NCBI RefSeq assembly: GCF_004309735.1 | Contig: NZ_SIXC01000008.1 | Location: 2,349-57,308 of the forward strand | DNA length: 54,960 bases | From: Desulfovibrio legallii | GTDB lineage: Bacteria > Desulfobacterota > Desulfovibrionia > Desulfovibrionales > Desulfovibrionaceae | Direction: 5' to 3' | Shown here: piece after piece, positions 16,201 through 25,075 of the stretch | Layout: every line of letters begins with the position of its first letter | How positions within the stretch are numbered: the stretch's first letter is position 1 | Program-made: the position numbers and the translations under genes | The notes under the pieces: generated by a model | The model's input: only the letters and a program-made list of their open reading frames with translations | Told to the model about the DNA's origin: nothing | Database searches by the model: none

Positions 16201-17360
16201 GCTTGGCTATCCTTATGGACGGCGGGCACGCGCATGTCTTCAAGAATGCGTGCGGCCACCGTGTGGGCGTCCAGTTCGCGCAGGGCCAGCTCGCGGCCGG
16301 CGGCTCCCATGCGCAGGATATTTTGGGGCGTGGTGATGAAGGTTTCCATGGCGTCGGCCAGGGCCTGCGCATCGCGCAGGGGCGTAAGCAGACCGTTAAC
16401 ACCCTGGCGCACCACTTCGCGGCAGCCGGGGGCGTCGGTGACCACGGCCGGACGGCCCATGCTCATGCCCTCCATGATGGACGTGGGCGTGCCTTCCCGC
16501 CAGGAGGGCAGCACCAGCACATGGGCCGCGGCCACATAAGGGCGCACGTCGCTGGTTTCGCCCAGGTATTCGATGCTGCCCCGGGCCTCCCAGGCTTTGA
16601 TCTGGTCCAGGCTCACGCTGCCCAGGCCGTGTTCGGGCGGGCCCAGCACCTGAAAGCGGGCGGCAGGGTATCGGGCCTTGAGCAGGCGCGCGGCCTCGGC
16701 GTATTCCGGCAGGCCTTTGGCCTCCAGCAGACGGGCCACCAGCAGGAATACGGGCGGGCCGGCGAGCTCGCCGGTTTCGGTAAGATCGGGAAAGGGGGCC
16801 GGGGCAAAGCGGGCCGTGTCCACGCCCGTACCGCGGGCAGTAAGCACGCGGGCGCGCGGGCCCAGAATGCCCGCCTGGCGGAACACGCGGATGTCGTCCT
16901 GATTCTGAAAAAATACGCCTTCCGCGCCGGAAAGCGCCGTACGGTAAAGCAGGCAGCTCAGCTTGTTGACGGCTTTTTTAAAAAAGCTGTCGGCCTCAAA
17001 GGCGTAGCCGAGACCGGTGATGGTGGCGTAAATGTGGGGCACGCGGGCTACCCTGGCCGCCATGCAGCCGTAGATGACCGGCTTGATGGTGGAGGCAAAG
17101 AGCAGATCGGGTTTTTCTTCTTTGAACAGGCGCACCAAGGCCCCCAGGGTGCGGATGTCGCTCAGGGGGTTGAGGCCTTTGCGGTCCAGAGGATAGGTGC
17201 GCACTTGCGCGCCCAGGGCCGTGAGCGCGGCCTCAGAGGCCGCATCCCCCGGCGGGACGCAACAGAGCACTTCGTGCCCGGCCCGGCGCATGTGGGCGAT
17301 GAGCACGCTCCAGAAATTGCGCATGGACTTGGCCTGGTTGCCCAGAACGACGATCTTCAT
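16197..17360 (-). CDS. GT4-family glycosyltransferase (PglA-like)
   Basis: The product is 387 aa and lacks a transmembrane segment. It opens MKIVVLGNQAKSMRNFWS. The GT4 nucleotide-sugar site is PSWREGTPTSIMEGMSMG with the EX7E motif, and VEGLLTPLRDA-like PGCREVVRQGVNGL precedes the end. The start is resolved by GGAGG upstream of ATG 17360; the open frame extending to 17483 has no ribosome site. It probably adds the second sugar to the undecaprenyl-linked precursor made by the coupled downstream transferase. A weak promoter candidate is at 17568-17596. Confidence 0.88.
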   Translation of the reverse strand: MKIVVLGNQAKSMRNFWSVLIAHMRRAGHEVLCCVPPGDAASEAALTALGAQVRTYPLDRKGLNPLSDIRTLGALVRLFKEEKPDLLFASTIKPVIYGCMAARVARVPHIYATITGLGYAFEADSFFKKAVNKLSCLLYRTALSGAEGVFFQNQDDIRVFRQAGILGPRARVLTARGTGVDTARFAPAPFPDLTETGELAGPPVFLLVARLLEAKGLPEYAEAARLLKARYPAARFQVLGPPEHGLGSVSLDQIKAWEARGSIEYLGETSDVRPYVAAAHVLVLPSWREGTPTSIMEGMSMGRPAVVTDAPGCREVVRQGVNGLLTPLRDAQALADAMETFITTPQNILRMGAAGRELALRELDAHTVAARILEDMRVPAVHKDSQA

Positions 17361-17567
17361 CCCGCTTTCCTCCAGAGCGTTGCCCTCTGTGCGGACGACG
17401 TTGCGGCAGACTTGCGACGACCTTTTGGACGGCAGCCCGGCTGCATCCGTTTTCCAACGACAGCCCGCGTCTTGGTCCCGCACGGCCGGGCGTGCAAAGC
17501 CCGGATTGGCACTGCCGTCAGCGCTTGTGCCGCAAGCCGCAAGGGCGCGACGTGGCGCATGGCCCCC

Positions 17568-17596
17568 AGCCTAGCAGTTCCGTGCCGTTCTGAAAA
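17568..17596 (-). promoter_or_regulatory. candidate promoter of the glycosyltransferase operon
   Basis: On the minus strand TTTTCA (17591-17596), a 17-base spacer and TAGGCT (17568-17573). The match is weak but it is the best in this gap. Confidence 0.35.
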
Positions 17597-17669
17597 GGCC
17601 CGGCGCGGCCTTGGGGGCGTGGGCGCGGTGCGCCACGCCAAAGCCGCCAGCCCGCGCCGCGAACGCAGG

Positions 17670-17709
17670 ACGGGGAAGGAATCCCTCCGCAGAGGGCGTC
17701 CTTCCCCGT
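17670..17709. terminator. strong hairpin downstream of tsf
   Basis: Arms ACGGGGAAGGA (17670-17680) and TCCTTCCCCGT (17699-17709) with an inner CCCTC/GAGGG stem. It lies 25 bp past the tsf stop. The T-run (minus strand, 17711-17716) comes before the hairpin, not after it, so it may stop or stabilise the transcript without being a classic intrinsic terminator. Confidence 0.5.
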
Positions 17710-17733
17710 GAAAAAAGGCTCTTGCAGCCCGGA

Positions 17734-18591
17734 TTATTCCGCAGCCAGCTGGATGCGCTCGAAACCCGTGACAGTGAGGTCGTCGCCCACGGCCTTGGCC
17801 GTCTCGCGCACGAGGTCGTTGATGCTCTTTTTGTCGTCGCGGATGTAGGGCTGTTCCATAAGGCAGACTTCCTTCTGGAACTTTTTCACCGCGCCGTCAG
17901 CAATTTTGTCCACAATCTGGGCGGGCTTGCCCTCTTCCAGGGCCTTCTGGCGGTAGACTTCACGCTCACGCTCCACAGCAGCCTGGTCCAGGCTGGAGGC
18001 GTCAAGAGCCAAGGGATTGGCGGCAGCCACCTGCATGGCCAGATTTTTGACCAGGGCCAGCACATCGGGGTTGGTCGTGCTCGCAGCCTTGCCGCAGGTC
18101 AGAAAGACCAGCGTGCCGATCTTGCCGTTGGCGTGCAGGTAATGGCCCACCACGTCTTTGTCGCTGCTCTTGCTGTGGCGGGCAAAGCTGCCCAACTGCA
18201 TGTTTTCGCCCACCGAGGCGATGAGCTGGGTCACGGCCGGGCCCATAACGGCCTCCAGAGCCGCGGCGTCGGCCGGAGCCTGGTCCAGCACGGCGCGGGC
18301 CACCTGAGCGGCCATATCCTGAAACTGGTCGCCGCGGGCCACAAAATCGGTTTCACAAAGCAGAGAGGCCAGGGCCACATGCTTGCCGTCTTCGCTCACG
18401 GCCAGGGTGACCAGGCCTTCGCTGGTGGCGCGACCGGACTTTTTGGCGGCCTTGGCCATACCCTTCTGGCGCAGCCAGTCCACGGCCTTTTCCACATCGC
18501 CGGCCACTTCCACCAGGGCTTTTTTGCAATCCATCATGCCCGCGCCGGTCATTTCGCGCAGTTCTTTTACCATCTGTGCGGTGATAGCCAT
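17734..18591 (-). CDS. tsf: translation elongation factor Ts
   Basis: The product is 285 aa. EF-Ts is the guanine-nucleotide exchange factor for EF-Tu. The N-terminal UBA-like domain AQMVKELREMTGAGMMDCKK is followed by KGMAKAAKKSGRATSEG and the core TDFVARGDQF, both signature segments. ATG 18591 has GGAG nine bases upstream; the frame upstream is open but has no ribosome site. It lies 229 bp downstream of rpsB on the same strand and is almost certainly co-transcribed, as is general for rpsB-tsf. Confidence 0.97.
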   Translation of the reverse strand: MAITAQMVKELREMTGAGMMDCKKALVEVAGDVEKAVDWLRQKGMAKAAKKSGRATSEGLVTLAVSEDGKHVALASLLCETDFVARGDQFQDMAAQVARAVLDQAPADAAALEAVMGPAVTQLIASVGENMQLGSFARHSKSSDKDVVGHYLHANGKIGTLVFLTCGKAASTTNPDVLALVKNLAMQVAAANPLALDASSLDQAAVEREREVYRQKALEEGKPAQIVDKIADGAVKKFQKEVCLMEQPYIRDDKKSINDLVRETAKAVGDDLTVTGFERIQLAAE

Positions 18592-18820
18592 AATATCAAC
18601 TCCACATGCTGCCGGCCCGGGGCCGGGGTTGTGCTGCTGGTGCGGCCCGGAAGGGAGCGGGCAGGGCCCGCCCTCCGCAACCGGGCGGGGGCAGCGCGGC
18701 CATGTCTGCAAACAGGTTGCGCTGCCCCCGGAAACAGGGAAAATGCTGCGCGCCCAAGCGGGCGCGCCGTAACCTTTGCGGGAGCGCACAAAAATGCGCA
18801 CCCCGCAACGTTACGCTGCG

Positions 18821-19615
18821 TTATTGGACAGGCGCGGCTTCCTGCACCGGGGCCTCCTGCACGGGGGCTTCCGGAGCCGCCTCAACGGCCTTCTGCATGG
18901 CGGCTTCGGCGTCCTCGCCCTTGCTGTCCTTGCCCATGGCCTCGCCTTCCAGGCAGGCTTCGGCAAAAGCGGTCACAAACAGCTTGATGGCGCGGATGGC
19001 GTCGTCGTTGCCGGGGATGATGTAGTCGATGACGTCGGGGTCGCAGTTGGTGTCGGTCACGGCCACGATGGGGATGCCGAGCTTGCGGCATTCCTTCACA
19101 GCGATGTCTTCACGGTGCGGGTCGATGATAAAAGCCAGCTGGGGCAGGCGGTCCATATTTTTGATGCCGCCCAGGGTTTCCTCCAGCTTGTGCATCTCGC
19201 GCTCCAGCAGGAGGATTTCCTTTTTCTGATAGCGGTTGATGGAGCCGTCGGCAAACATGCCTTCCAGCTTCTTGAGCCGGTCAATGCTTTTCTGGATGGT
19301 GACGAAGTTGGTAAGGGTGCCGCCCATCCAGCGGTTGGTCACATGAAACTGCCCGGCGCGGCCGGCTTCAGCGGCCACGGCCTCCTGAGCCTGACGCTTG
19401 GTGCCGATAAACAGCACCTTGCCGCCGCGGGCCACAGTGTCGACCATTTTGTCGTAAGCCACGCGGAACAGTTTGACGGTCTGCTGCAGGTCAATAATAT
19501 GGATGCCGTTGCGCGCCCCGAAGATGTAGGGACGCATTTTGGGGTTCCAGCGGCGGGTCTGGTGCCCGAAGTGCACGCCGGTTTCCAGCATCTGCTTCAT
19601 GCTGACGTATGCCAT
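18821..19615 (-). CDS. rpsB: 30S ribosomal protein S2
   Basis: The product is 264 aa. The conserved opening is [19 protein letters not shown], with [20 protein letters not shown] and [28 protein letters not shown]. The last 30 residues are an added tail rich in Ala, Glu, Pro and Gln with the repeat [10 protein letters not shown], from a small DNA repeat at 18835-18870. ATG 19615 is preceded by GGAGG. The gene has a leader of about 220 nt with a large hairpin (19691-19754) and a promoter candidate at 19845-19873, which fits autogenous control by S2 as known in other bacteria. Confidence 0.97.
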   Translation of the reverse strand: MAYVSMKQMLETGVHFGHQTRRWNPKMRPYIFGARNGIHIIDLQQTVKLFRVAYDKMVDTVARGGKVLFIGTKRQAQEAVAAEAGRAGQFHVTNRWMGGTLTNFVTIQKSIDRLKKLEGMFADGSINRYQKKEILLLEREMHKLEETLGGIKNMDRLPQLAFIIDPHREDIAVKECRKLGIPIVAVTDTNCDPDVIDYIIPGNDDAIRAIKLFVTAFAEACLEGEAMGKDSKGEDAEAAMQKAVEAAPEAPVQEAPVQEAAPVQ

Positions 19616-19690
19616 TGAAAAAGCCTCCAAAGGGTTGTGCTCTTCCACCCTGGCTCCAGGCCCTGCAACCCGGCCCCCCGGAACGCGTCA

Positions 19691-19754
19691 TTGCGAAAGA
19701 TCGTTACCTTGTGGAGCGCGGGGCTCCGGCAAAAGGTAAGGCTCTTTTTCGCAA
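19691..19754 (-). promoter_or_regulatory. structured leader hairpin of rpsB
   Basis: Nested arms pair in order: ttgcgaaa (19691-19698) with tttcgcaa (19747-19754), ttacctt (19704-19710) with aaggtaa (19733-19739), and ggagc (19713-19717) with gctcc (19723-19727). It lies 76-139 nt upstream of the rpsB start and downstream of the promoter candidate, where an S2-binding or attenuation element would be. Confidence 0.55.
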
Positions 19755-19844
19755 CGCGACATTCCCCGCATGGGGCAACAACGGGCGGTACACCGCCGCC
19801 GGGCACCCCGGGCCGCTGCCAGGGTGTGCTTGATAGAAAGGGAA

Positions 19845-19873
19845 CGCATACACCATTGTGCCGCATCTGGCAA
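19845..19873 (-). promoter_or_regulatory. candidate sigma-70-type promoter of rpsB-tsf
   Basis: On the minus strand TTGCCA (19868-19873), a 17-base spacer and TATGCG (19845-19850). The -35 matches five of six. It gives a leader of about 220 nt that contains the 19691-19754 hairpin. Confidence 0.45.
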
Positions 19874-20157
19874 GCCTCCGCACCCTGCACAGCGCGCCTT
19901 GGGGCGGGAACCGCCCCCTGCGGCGCCGTGGAGGAAGGACGTCTTCCTGCCGCGGGGCTTGCCCGGTGCGGGGTCCGCTTCTTGCTTTGAGGCCCCAAAG
20001 AGGATAGAGCAAGGGGCACTTTGTGGCTTTCGGGCCGCTGCGGACGGCGTTGCGGCGCGTGTCCGCCCTGCCGCAGGGCCGCGCTCCGGGCGCGGTCGTC
20101 ACGGTTTTTTGCGTTTTTTTTTGCGCGCGGCGTCCGTGGCCGCGTCAGAGGTGGTTC

Positions 20158-20907
20158 ATGTCACACTCCCCCCAGCCCTCCCCCGTGGCGGAAGGCCTGC
20201 GGCGCGCCTTGCCCATAGTGCTGGGCTATGTGCCCGTGGGTTTCGCTTTCGGGGTGTTGGCCGTCAAAAACGACATCCCCCCGGCCCTGGCCGTGGGCAT
20301 GTCCGTGCTCATGTTCTCCGGCTCCGGGCAGTTTGTGTTTGCAAGCATGTGGGGCGCGGGCGCGGGCGCGCTGTCCATCATCGCCGCCGTGGGCATCATC
20401 AACCTGCGCTATCTGCTCCAGTCGGCAGCGCTGGCCCCCTGGTACGCGGGGTTGACGCGCGGCGTGCGGCTGCTCCTGGGGTTCGCCGTTACGGACGAAA
20501 ACTTCGCCGTGCACGTGACGGCCTTTCAGAACGGCTGGGCGCGCAGCCTGACCACGCTCTTCACCTGCAACCACCTTACCCAGCTGGCCTGGGTGGGCGG
20601 CAGCGCTTTGGGGGCCTTCTGCGGCGAACTGGTCAGCGACGTGAAGCCCCTGGGCCTGGACTACGCGCTCACGGCCATGTTTCTGGCCCTGCTGGTGCCC
20701 CAGTGCGTAGACCGGCTGCACGTGCTGGTGGCCTTGTTTACCCTGGCGCTTTCCGTTGCCCTGCGCGCCCTGGGCATGAGCCAGTGGAACATTGCCCTGG
20801 CCACGGTGGTGGGGGCCAGCCTGGGCACGGCGCTTTTGTGCCTGCGGGACGGCAAACAGCCCGCCGCCGCGCCCGTCGTTACGGAAGGAGAGGAGGCGCG
20901 GCCATGA
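20158..20907 (+). CDS. azlC: AzlC-type branched-chain amino acid exporter, large subunit
   Basis: The product is 249 aa and an integral membrane protein. AzlC with AzlD exports branched-chain amino acids and analogues. Family motifs seen: PIVLGYVPVGFAFGVLA, MFSGSGQFVFASM and AVGIINLRYLLQSAALAPW, followed by several hydrophobic segments. ATG 20158 follows AGAGG at good spacing; the upstream open frame is Arg/Pro-rich and unlikely to be coding. Its TGA overlaps the azlD ATG. Confidence 0.92.
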   Translation: MSHSPQPSPVAEGLRRALPIVLGYVPVGFAFGVLAVKNDIPPALAVGMSVLMFSGSGQFVFASMWGAGAGALSIIAAVGIINLRYLLQSAALAPWYAGLTRGVRLLLGFAVTDENFAVHVTAFQNGWARSLTTLFTCNHLTQLAWVGGSALGAFCGELVSDVKPLGLDYALTAMFLALLVPQCVDRLHVLVALFTLALSVALRALGMSQWNIALATVVGASLGTALLCLRDGKQPAAAPVVTEGEEARP

Positions 20908-21248
20908 GCGCATGGATGACGCAAAACGCCCCCCTGCTGCTCTGCCTGCTGGGCAGCGTAGCCGTGACCGTACTGCCCAAGGTGCTGCCCGTGGTGCTGC
21001 TGCGCGGCGACAGCCTGCCCCCGCTGCTGCGGCGTTGGCTTTCCTTTGTGCCTGTGGCGGTCATGGCAGCCCTGGTGGGTCCGGACGTATTTTTTTATGA
21101 AGGCCGCTTCAACGCCGGGCCTTCCAACCTCTTCCTCATGGTGGCCCTGCCTTCGGTGCTGGTGGCCTGGTGGGGCAAGAACTATTTTCTGACCATCGCC
21201 TTCGGGCTGGCCCTGGTCATCGCCGCCCGCTGGCTGGGTCTGTACTGA
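20904..21248 (+). CDS. azlD: AzlD-type branched-chain amino acid exporter, small subunit
   Basis: The product is 114 aa with about four hydrophobic segments (LLLCLLGSVAVTVLPKVLP, WLSFVPVAVMAALVG, LFLMVALPSVLVAWW and LTIAFGLALVIAAR). LPKVLPVVLL and the LSFVPVAVMAAL block are AzlD hallmarks. The start overlaps azlC by four bases (ATGA), and GGAGAGGAGG precedes it. It forms the complex with AzlC in the inner membrane. Confidence 0.92.
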   Translation: MSAWMTQNAPLLLCLLGSVAVTVLPKVLPVVLLRGDSLPPLLRRWLSFVPVAVMAALVGPDVFFYEGRFNAGPSNLFLMVALPSVLVAWWGKNYFLTIAFGLALVIAARWLGLY

Positions 21249-21263
21249 ACGCGGAGCGCGCCC

Positions 21264-21668
21264 ATGCCCCCCACGCTGCCCCCCCTTACGCCGCAGGAAG
21301 CGCAGCCCGCAACAGCCGCCATGCCGGACGCGGCTGTGCCGACGGCCCTTGCCCCGCAACGCCGCCCGCGTCCGGCCGGCCCCTCTGCGCCCGCGCGCAG
21401 CAGCTGTCTGCTGGTGCGCATGGCCCCGCAGGATACGGGCCTGTTTCGCCGCCTGCTGGAAGCCTACGACAACCTGGCCTACTTCACTGTGCTGGAAACG
21501 GATACGGCGCTGCTCAAGCTGGTTTTTTCTCCCCACATGGCTGCCCAGGCGCATCTGGCCCTGGCGGCCATAGCCCGCAGCGTGCCGTTCACCCTGCTGC
21601 CCTGGCCGCTGGCGGAACTGCCCGCAGCCGACGTTGCGGCTAAGGGACCTGCCGCAAAAAGACTTTGA
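21264..21668 (+). CDS. DUF4911 domain-containing protein
   Basis: The product is 134 aa. The first 45 residues are Pro/Ala-rich; the folded part (about 46-115) reads SCLLVRMAPQDTGLFRRLLE, AYDNLAYFTVLE and LLKLVFSPHM, which I recognise as DUF4911, a small domain frequent in Desulfovibrio-type genomes next to pyrH. The function is unknown. It starts 15 bp after azlD with GGAG upstream and ends 98 bp before pyrH, so it probably shares a transcript with one or both. Confidence 0.75.
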   Translation: MPPTLPPLTPQEAQPATAAMPDAAVPTALAPQRRPRPAGPSAPARSSCLLVRMAPQDTGLFRRLLEAYDNLAYFTVLETDTALLKLVFSPHMAAQAHLALAAIARSVPFTLLPWPLAELPAADVAAKGPAAKRL

Positions 21669-21766
21669 GGCCGACGCGTTTTCTGCTATGACTGACCCGT
21701 TGCAGCGCTGCCCGGAGGCGGGCGCGCAGGCGACCCAACCTTCCAGCATTACCCCAAGGCGGTTGC

Positions 21767-22480
21767 ATGGCCCCACTCAAGTACAAGCGCGTGCTGCTCA
21801 AACTGAGCGGCGAGGCCCTGGCGGGCGAACACAAAACCGGCATTGACCCCGAAACTGTGGACGCGGTCTGCCGCGAACTGGGCGCCGTGCTCGAAATGGG
21901 CGTGGAAATGGCCCTGGTCATCGGCGGCGGCAATATTTTTCGCGGGCTTTCCGGCTCGGCCAAGGGCATGGAACGCTCCTCGGCGGACTACATGGGCATG
22001 CTGGCCACGGTGCTCAACGCCCTGGCCGTGCAGGACATGCTTGAAAAGCACGGGCACCCCACCCGCGTGCTTTCAGCCATTACCATGCAGGAGGTCTGCG
22101 AGCCTTTTATCCGCCGCCGGGCCCTGCGCCATATGGAAAAAGGCCGCGTGGTCATCTGCGCCGCGGGCACGGGCAATCCCTACTTCACCACCGACACCAC
22201 GGCGGCCCTGCGTGGCATGGAGCTCAAGTGCGACGCCATCATCAAGGCCACCAAGGTGGACGGCATCTATGACAAGGATCCGACCCAGCACGCCGACGCC
22301 GTCAAATACACCAGCCTGAGCTACGACGAAACCCTGGCCCGCCACCTGGGCGTCATGGACGCCACGGCCTTTGCTCTGGTGCGCGACAACAACGTGCCCA
22401 TCATTGTCTGCCGCATGTTCGGGGGCGACATCCGCCGCGTGCTGCTGGGCGAAGGCGTGGGCACCATCGTCCACAGCTAG
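21767..22480 (+). CDS. pyrH: uridylate kinase (UMP kinase)
   Basis: The product is 237 aa, the usual size. It phosphorylates UMP to UDP in pyrimidine synthesis as a hexamer of the amino-acid kinase fold. Signatures: [40 protein letters not shown] and the UMP/ATP region [17 protein letters not shown] with [16 protein letters not shown] follows AAGGCGG. frr starts 30 bp later on the same strand. Confidence 0.97.
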   Translation: MAPLKYKRVLLKLSGEALAGEHKTGIDPETVDAVCRELGAVLEMGVEMALVIGGGNIFRGLSGSAKGMERSSADYMGMLATVLNALAVQDMLEKHGHPTRVLSAITMQEVCEPFIRRRALRHMEKGRVVICAAGTGNPYFTTDTTAALRGMELKCDAIIKATKVDGIYDKDPTQHADAVKYTSLSYDETLARHLGVMDATAFALVRDNNVPIIVCRMFGGDIRRVLLGEGVGTIVHS

Positions 22481-22510
22481 GCCGCACAGCCATTTTCAAG
22501 GAGACCTCTG

Positions 22511-23071
22511 ATGGATATTGACAGCATCCTTCTGGACGCCGAAGAACGCATGGAAAAAGCCCTTGCCGCGCTGGAGCGCGATTTTGCCAAACTGCGCACC
22601 GGCCGCGCCACCACCGCCCTGGTGGACGGCATCCGCGCCGACTACTACGGCACGCCTACGCCCATCGGCCAGATGGCCTCGGTGGCCGTGCCGGACAGCC
22701 GCACCCTGACCATCCAGCCCTGGGACAAGGGCGGCCTCGCCGTGATAGAAAAGGCCATCCTCAAGTCCGACCTGGGCCTTACCCCGGTCAACGACGGCCG
22801 CACCATCCGCATCGTGCTGCCTCCCCTCACCGAAGAACGCCGCAAGGACCTGGTCAAGGTGGCCCGCAAGTACACTGAAGACGCCAAGGTGGCCGTGCGC
22901 AACGTGCGCCGCGACGCCAACGATGGCCTGAAAAAACTGGAAAAGGACAAGGCTATTACCGAGGATGCGCAAAAAAAAGCCACGGACGACGTGCAGAAGC
23001 TCACGGACAAATATGTGGCCGACGCCGACAAAAAATGCGCGACCAAAGAAAAAGAGATTATGGAAATCTAG
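22511..23071 (+). CDS. frr: ribosome recycling factor
   Basis: The product is 186 aa (family about 185). With EF-G it splits the post-termination ribosome. Signatures: [34 protein letters not shown] and [13 protein letters not shown] near residue 110. AAGGAG precedes the ATG. The TAG stop (23069-23071) runs straight into the first hairpin of repeat copy C. Confidence 0.97.
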   Translation: MDIDSILLDAEERMEKALAALERDFAKLRTGRATTALVDGIRADYYGTPTPIGQMASVAVPDSRTLTIQPWDKGGLAVIEKAILKSDLGLTPVNDGRTIRIVLPPLTEERRKDLVKVARKYTEDAKVAVRNVRRDANDGLKKLEKDKAITEDAQKKATDDVQKLTDKYVADADKKCATKEKEIMEI

Positions 23072-23240
23072 GGCATTGCAAGGTTGCAATGCCCTGGCGG
23101 TTGCGTAAGCAGACGCCCGCCGTGGGGGCGCAAGCGCACTCTATTTACGCGGACAAACGCCGTAACCAGCATGCCGTAGCCTTTGCGAATACCTATTCGC
23201 AAAGGCGCTCTGCTCCAGAGCAATTTCACATTGAAGTTGC
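23071..23240 (+). repeat. modular intergenic hairpin repeat, copy C
   Basis: Three modules in order. Alpha: GGGCATTGCAA gg TTGCAATGCCC (23071-23094), then TGGCGGTTGCGTAAGCAG. Beta: GCCGTAGCCTTTGCGAATACC then TATTCGCAAAGG (about 23169-23210). Gamma: AGAGCAATTTCACATTGAAGTTGC (about 23216-23240). The element begins on the G of the frr TAG stop, so it may also act as the frr 3' hairpin. Related copies are at 1935, 7214, 28954, 45145 and 50074. Confidence 0.75.
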
Positions 23241-23529
23241 CCGGACAACGGGCGGATCTCCGCCACGGCGATGCGGCGCGACGTATCCGCGCGGATAAGC
23301 GCAGAAGTGGACGTCTTGATATAATGCTGAGGACACGCTTCGCAGAAGCAACATGTCCAGGGCCGGTCGCCGCGGCAACGCCGTCGAAGGAAGCCGTATC
23401 CGGCAACTCGTGCCTTTTGCGACGGGCGGCCCCGCGCCGTCCGCGTCTTTTGTGCTTTGTCCGGCAGTCGTTCCGACCGCGACACCCGGCCGGCGCGGCA
23501 GAAACGCCGGGCCCAAACGCGCAGGCTGT
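23241..23529. other. intergenic region upstream of uppS
   Basis: A perfect TATAAT (23320-23325) could be the -10 of a uppS promoter but no good -35 is visible at 16-18 bases. Frames through this stretch have no ribosome site and unusual Arg-rich composition. No gene is called. Confidence 0.4.
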
Positions 23530-24258
23530 ATGCCCATGACTGAAAAAAGCGAACATCTGCCCCGCCATCTGGCCATCATCATGGACGGCAACGGCCGCTG
23601 GGCCCAGCAGCGCGGCCTGCCCCGCGAAGCCGGGCACCGGGCCGGGGCTGAAGCCGTGCGCGCCGTAGTCACGGAATGCCGCACCCTGGGCATCGGCTAC
23701 CTGACCCTGTACACCTTTTCCAGCGAAAACTGGAGCCGCCCCAAAACCGAAATCAGCGCCCTGTTTTCTCTTCTGCTGGAATTTCTGCGCAAAGAAGTGC
23801 CGCTGATGGAGGAAAAGGGCATTGCTCTCAACGTGCTGGGCGATCTGGACGGCCTGCCCGTGCCCCAGCGCACGGCCCTGCGCCACGCCATCAGGCGCAC
23901 CGAGGCCGGGCAGGGCATGGTCCTCAACCTGGCCCTCAACTACGGAGGCCGGGGCGAACTGGTGCGCGCCGTGCAGGCTTTTCTGCGCGAAGGGGCCAAG
24001 CCCGAAGACGTCACCGAACAGAGCCTCGCCACCCGTCTTTACACGGCGGGGCAGCCCGACCCGGACTTGCTGATCCGCACCAGCGGCGAACAGCGTCTGA
24101 GCAACTACCTGCTCTACCAGTGCGCCTACAGCGAACTGTACTTTACCCCCGTGCTTTGGCCGGATTTTGACGCCAAAGAACTGCACGCGGCCCTGCGGGC
24201 TTACGCCGCCCGCTCGCGCCGCTTCGGCAAAACAGAGGAGCAACTCCATGCCCATTGA
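23530..24258 (+). CDS. uppS: isoprenyl transferase (undecaprenyl diphosphate synthase)
   Basis: The product is 242 aa. It condenses isopentenyl diphosphate onto farnesyl diphosphate to make the lipid carrier for peptidoglycan and glycan synthesis. Signatures: HLAIIMDGNGRWA with catalytic D19, GHRAGAEAVR, LTLYTFSSENW, and RTSGEQRLSNYLLYQ with the C-terminal SELYF. ATG 23530 (or 23536, two codons on) has GCAGG upstream and gives the standard 15-20 residue lead; a longer frame from 23353 is unlikely. It overlaps cdsA by 11 bp. Confidence 0.95.
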   Translation: MPMTEKSEHLPRHLAIIMDGNGRWAQQRGLPREAGHRAGAEAVRAVVTECRTLGIGYLTLYTFSSENWSRPKTEISALFSLLLEFLRKEVPLMEEKGIALNVLGDLDGLPVPQRTALRHAIRRTEAGQGMVLNLALNYGGRGELVRAVQAFLREGAKPEDVTEQSLATRLYTAGQPDPDLLIRTSGEQRLSNYLLYQCAYSELYFTPVLWPDFDAKELHAALRAYAARSRRFGKTEEQLHAH

Positions 24259-25069
24259 ACCCGCCTCTCGTCATCCCATGGATTTTCGGCGCATTGTCAC
24301 GGGGCTCGCCCTGGCCGCAGTGCTGCTGCTGGTGCTCTGGCACAGGGGCTGGCCTCTGCTGGCAGTCATTCTGGCGGCCTCGGCCCTGGGCCTGTGGGAA
24401 TTCTATTCCCTATTCTGGGGCCACGGCGGCCGCATTTCCAGCCGCGTCTGCGCCATAGCGCTGGGCTGGGGCATGCTGGGCCTGACCTGGCTGCACCGGC
24501 CGCAAGACGCCCTGGTCTGCCTGGGCGCGGGCTTTGTGCTGGCCGCCATGAGCTTTTTGTTCCGCTGGGACGTGGTGGAGGAGGAAAACGCCTTTGCCTC
24601 CAGCGGCATCTTTATGGCCGGGCTGGCCTATGTGCCCCTGTTGCTGCTGCCCGCCACCTATCTTTCCACCACCAAGCTCATCTTCATCATCGCAGCCGTG
24701 GCCATTTCAGACACCGCTGCCTACTTTGTGGGCACGCGCTTCGGCCATCACAAGCTCTGGCCCCGTGTGAGCCCCAACAAAAGCTCCGAGGGCGCGGTGG
24801 GCAGCCTGGCGGCCTGTGTGCTTTTTTGTGCCATATACGGCCAGGTTTACGGCAAAACCGGCTGGTTCTCCTTTGCCCTGCTGGGCATTGCGGTCAATGC
24901 CTTTGCTCAGTTGGGGGATTTGTTTGAATCGGCCCTCAAGCGCTCGGTCAACGTCAAAGATTCCGGCCAGATTCTGCCCGGCCACGGCGGCATGCTGGAC
25001 AGGGCGGACAGTCTGCTTTTTGCCATGCCCATGTTTGCGGTGGTGGATCAGTGGTTCTTCTTCTTCTAA
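24248..25069 (+). CDS. cdsA: phosphatidate cytidylyltransferase (CDP-diglyceride synthase)
   Basis: The product is 273 aa with about eight hydrophobic segments. It makes CDP-diacylglycerol at the inner membrane, the precursor of all phospholipids. The family signature is present near the C-terminus, split here as ALKRSVNVKDSGQILP and GHGGMLDRADSLL. SDTAAYFVGTRFG is also diagnostic. GAGGAG lies seven bases before ATG, inside the end of uppS, so translation is coupled. The 150-bp tandem repeat begins seven bases after the stop. Confidence 0.95.
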   Translation: MPIEPASRHPMDFRRIVTGLALAAVLLLVLWHRGWPLLAVILAASALGLWEFYSLFWGHGGRISSRVCAIALGWGMLGLTWLHRPQDALVCLGAGFVLAAMSFLFRWDVVEEENAFASSGIFMAGLAYVPLLLLPATYLSTTKLIFIIAAVAISDTAAYFVGTRFGHHKLWPRVSPNKSSEGAVGSLAACVLFCAIYGQVYGKTGWFSFALLGIAVNAFAQLGDLFESALKRSVNVKDSGQILPGHGGMLDRADSLLFAMPMFAVVDQWFFFF

Positions 25070-25075
25070 AAAATT

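Larger units (their letters stand above)
17361..17733. other. 373-bp intergenic region between the glycan operon and tsf
   Basis: It carries a candidate minus-strand promoter at 17568-17596 and a strong hairpin at 17670-17709. No credible gene is visible: the only frames through it are extensions of the flanking genes without ribosome sites. Confidence 0.5.
19616..20157. other. 542-bp divergent intergenic region between rpsB and azlC
   Basis: It contains the rpsB leader hairpin, the rpsB promoter candidate and a small perfect GGGGCGG/CCGCCCC hairpin at 19901-19917. No promoter for azlC could be assigned with confidence and no gene is visible. Confidence 0.55.

Noticed and set aside
23353..23529. 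Longer UppS protein starting at 23353
   Set aside because: The extension is Arg/Pro-rich, has no ribosome site and is absent from the family.
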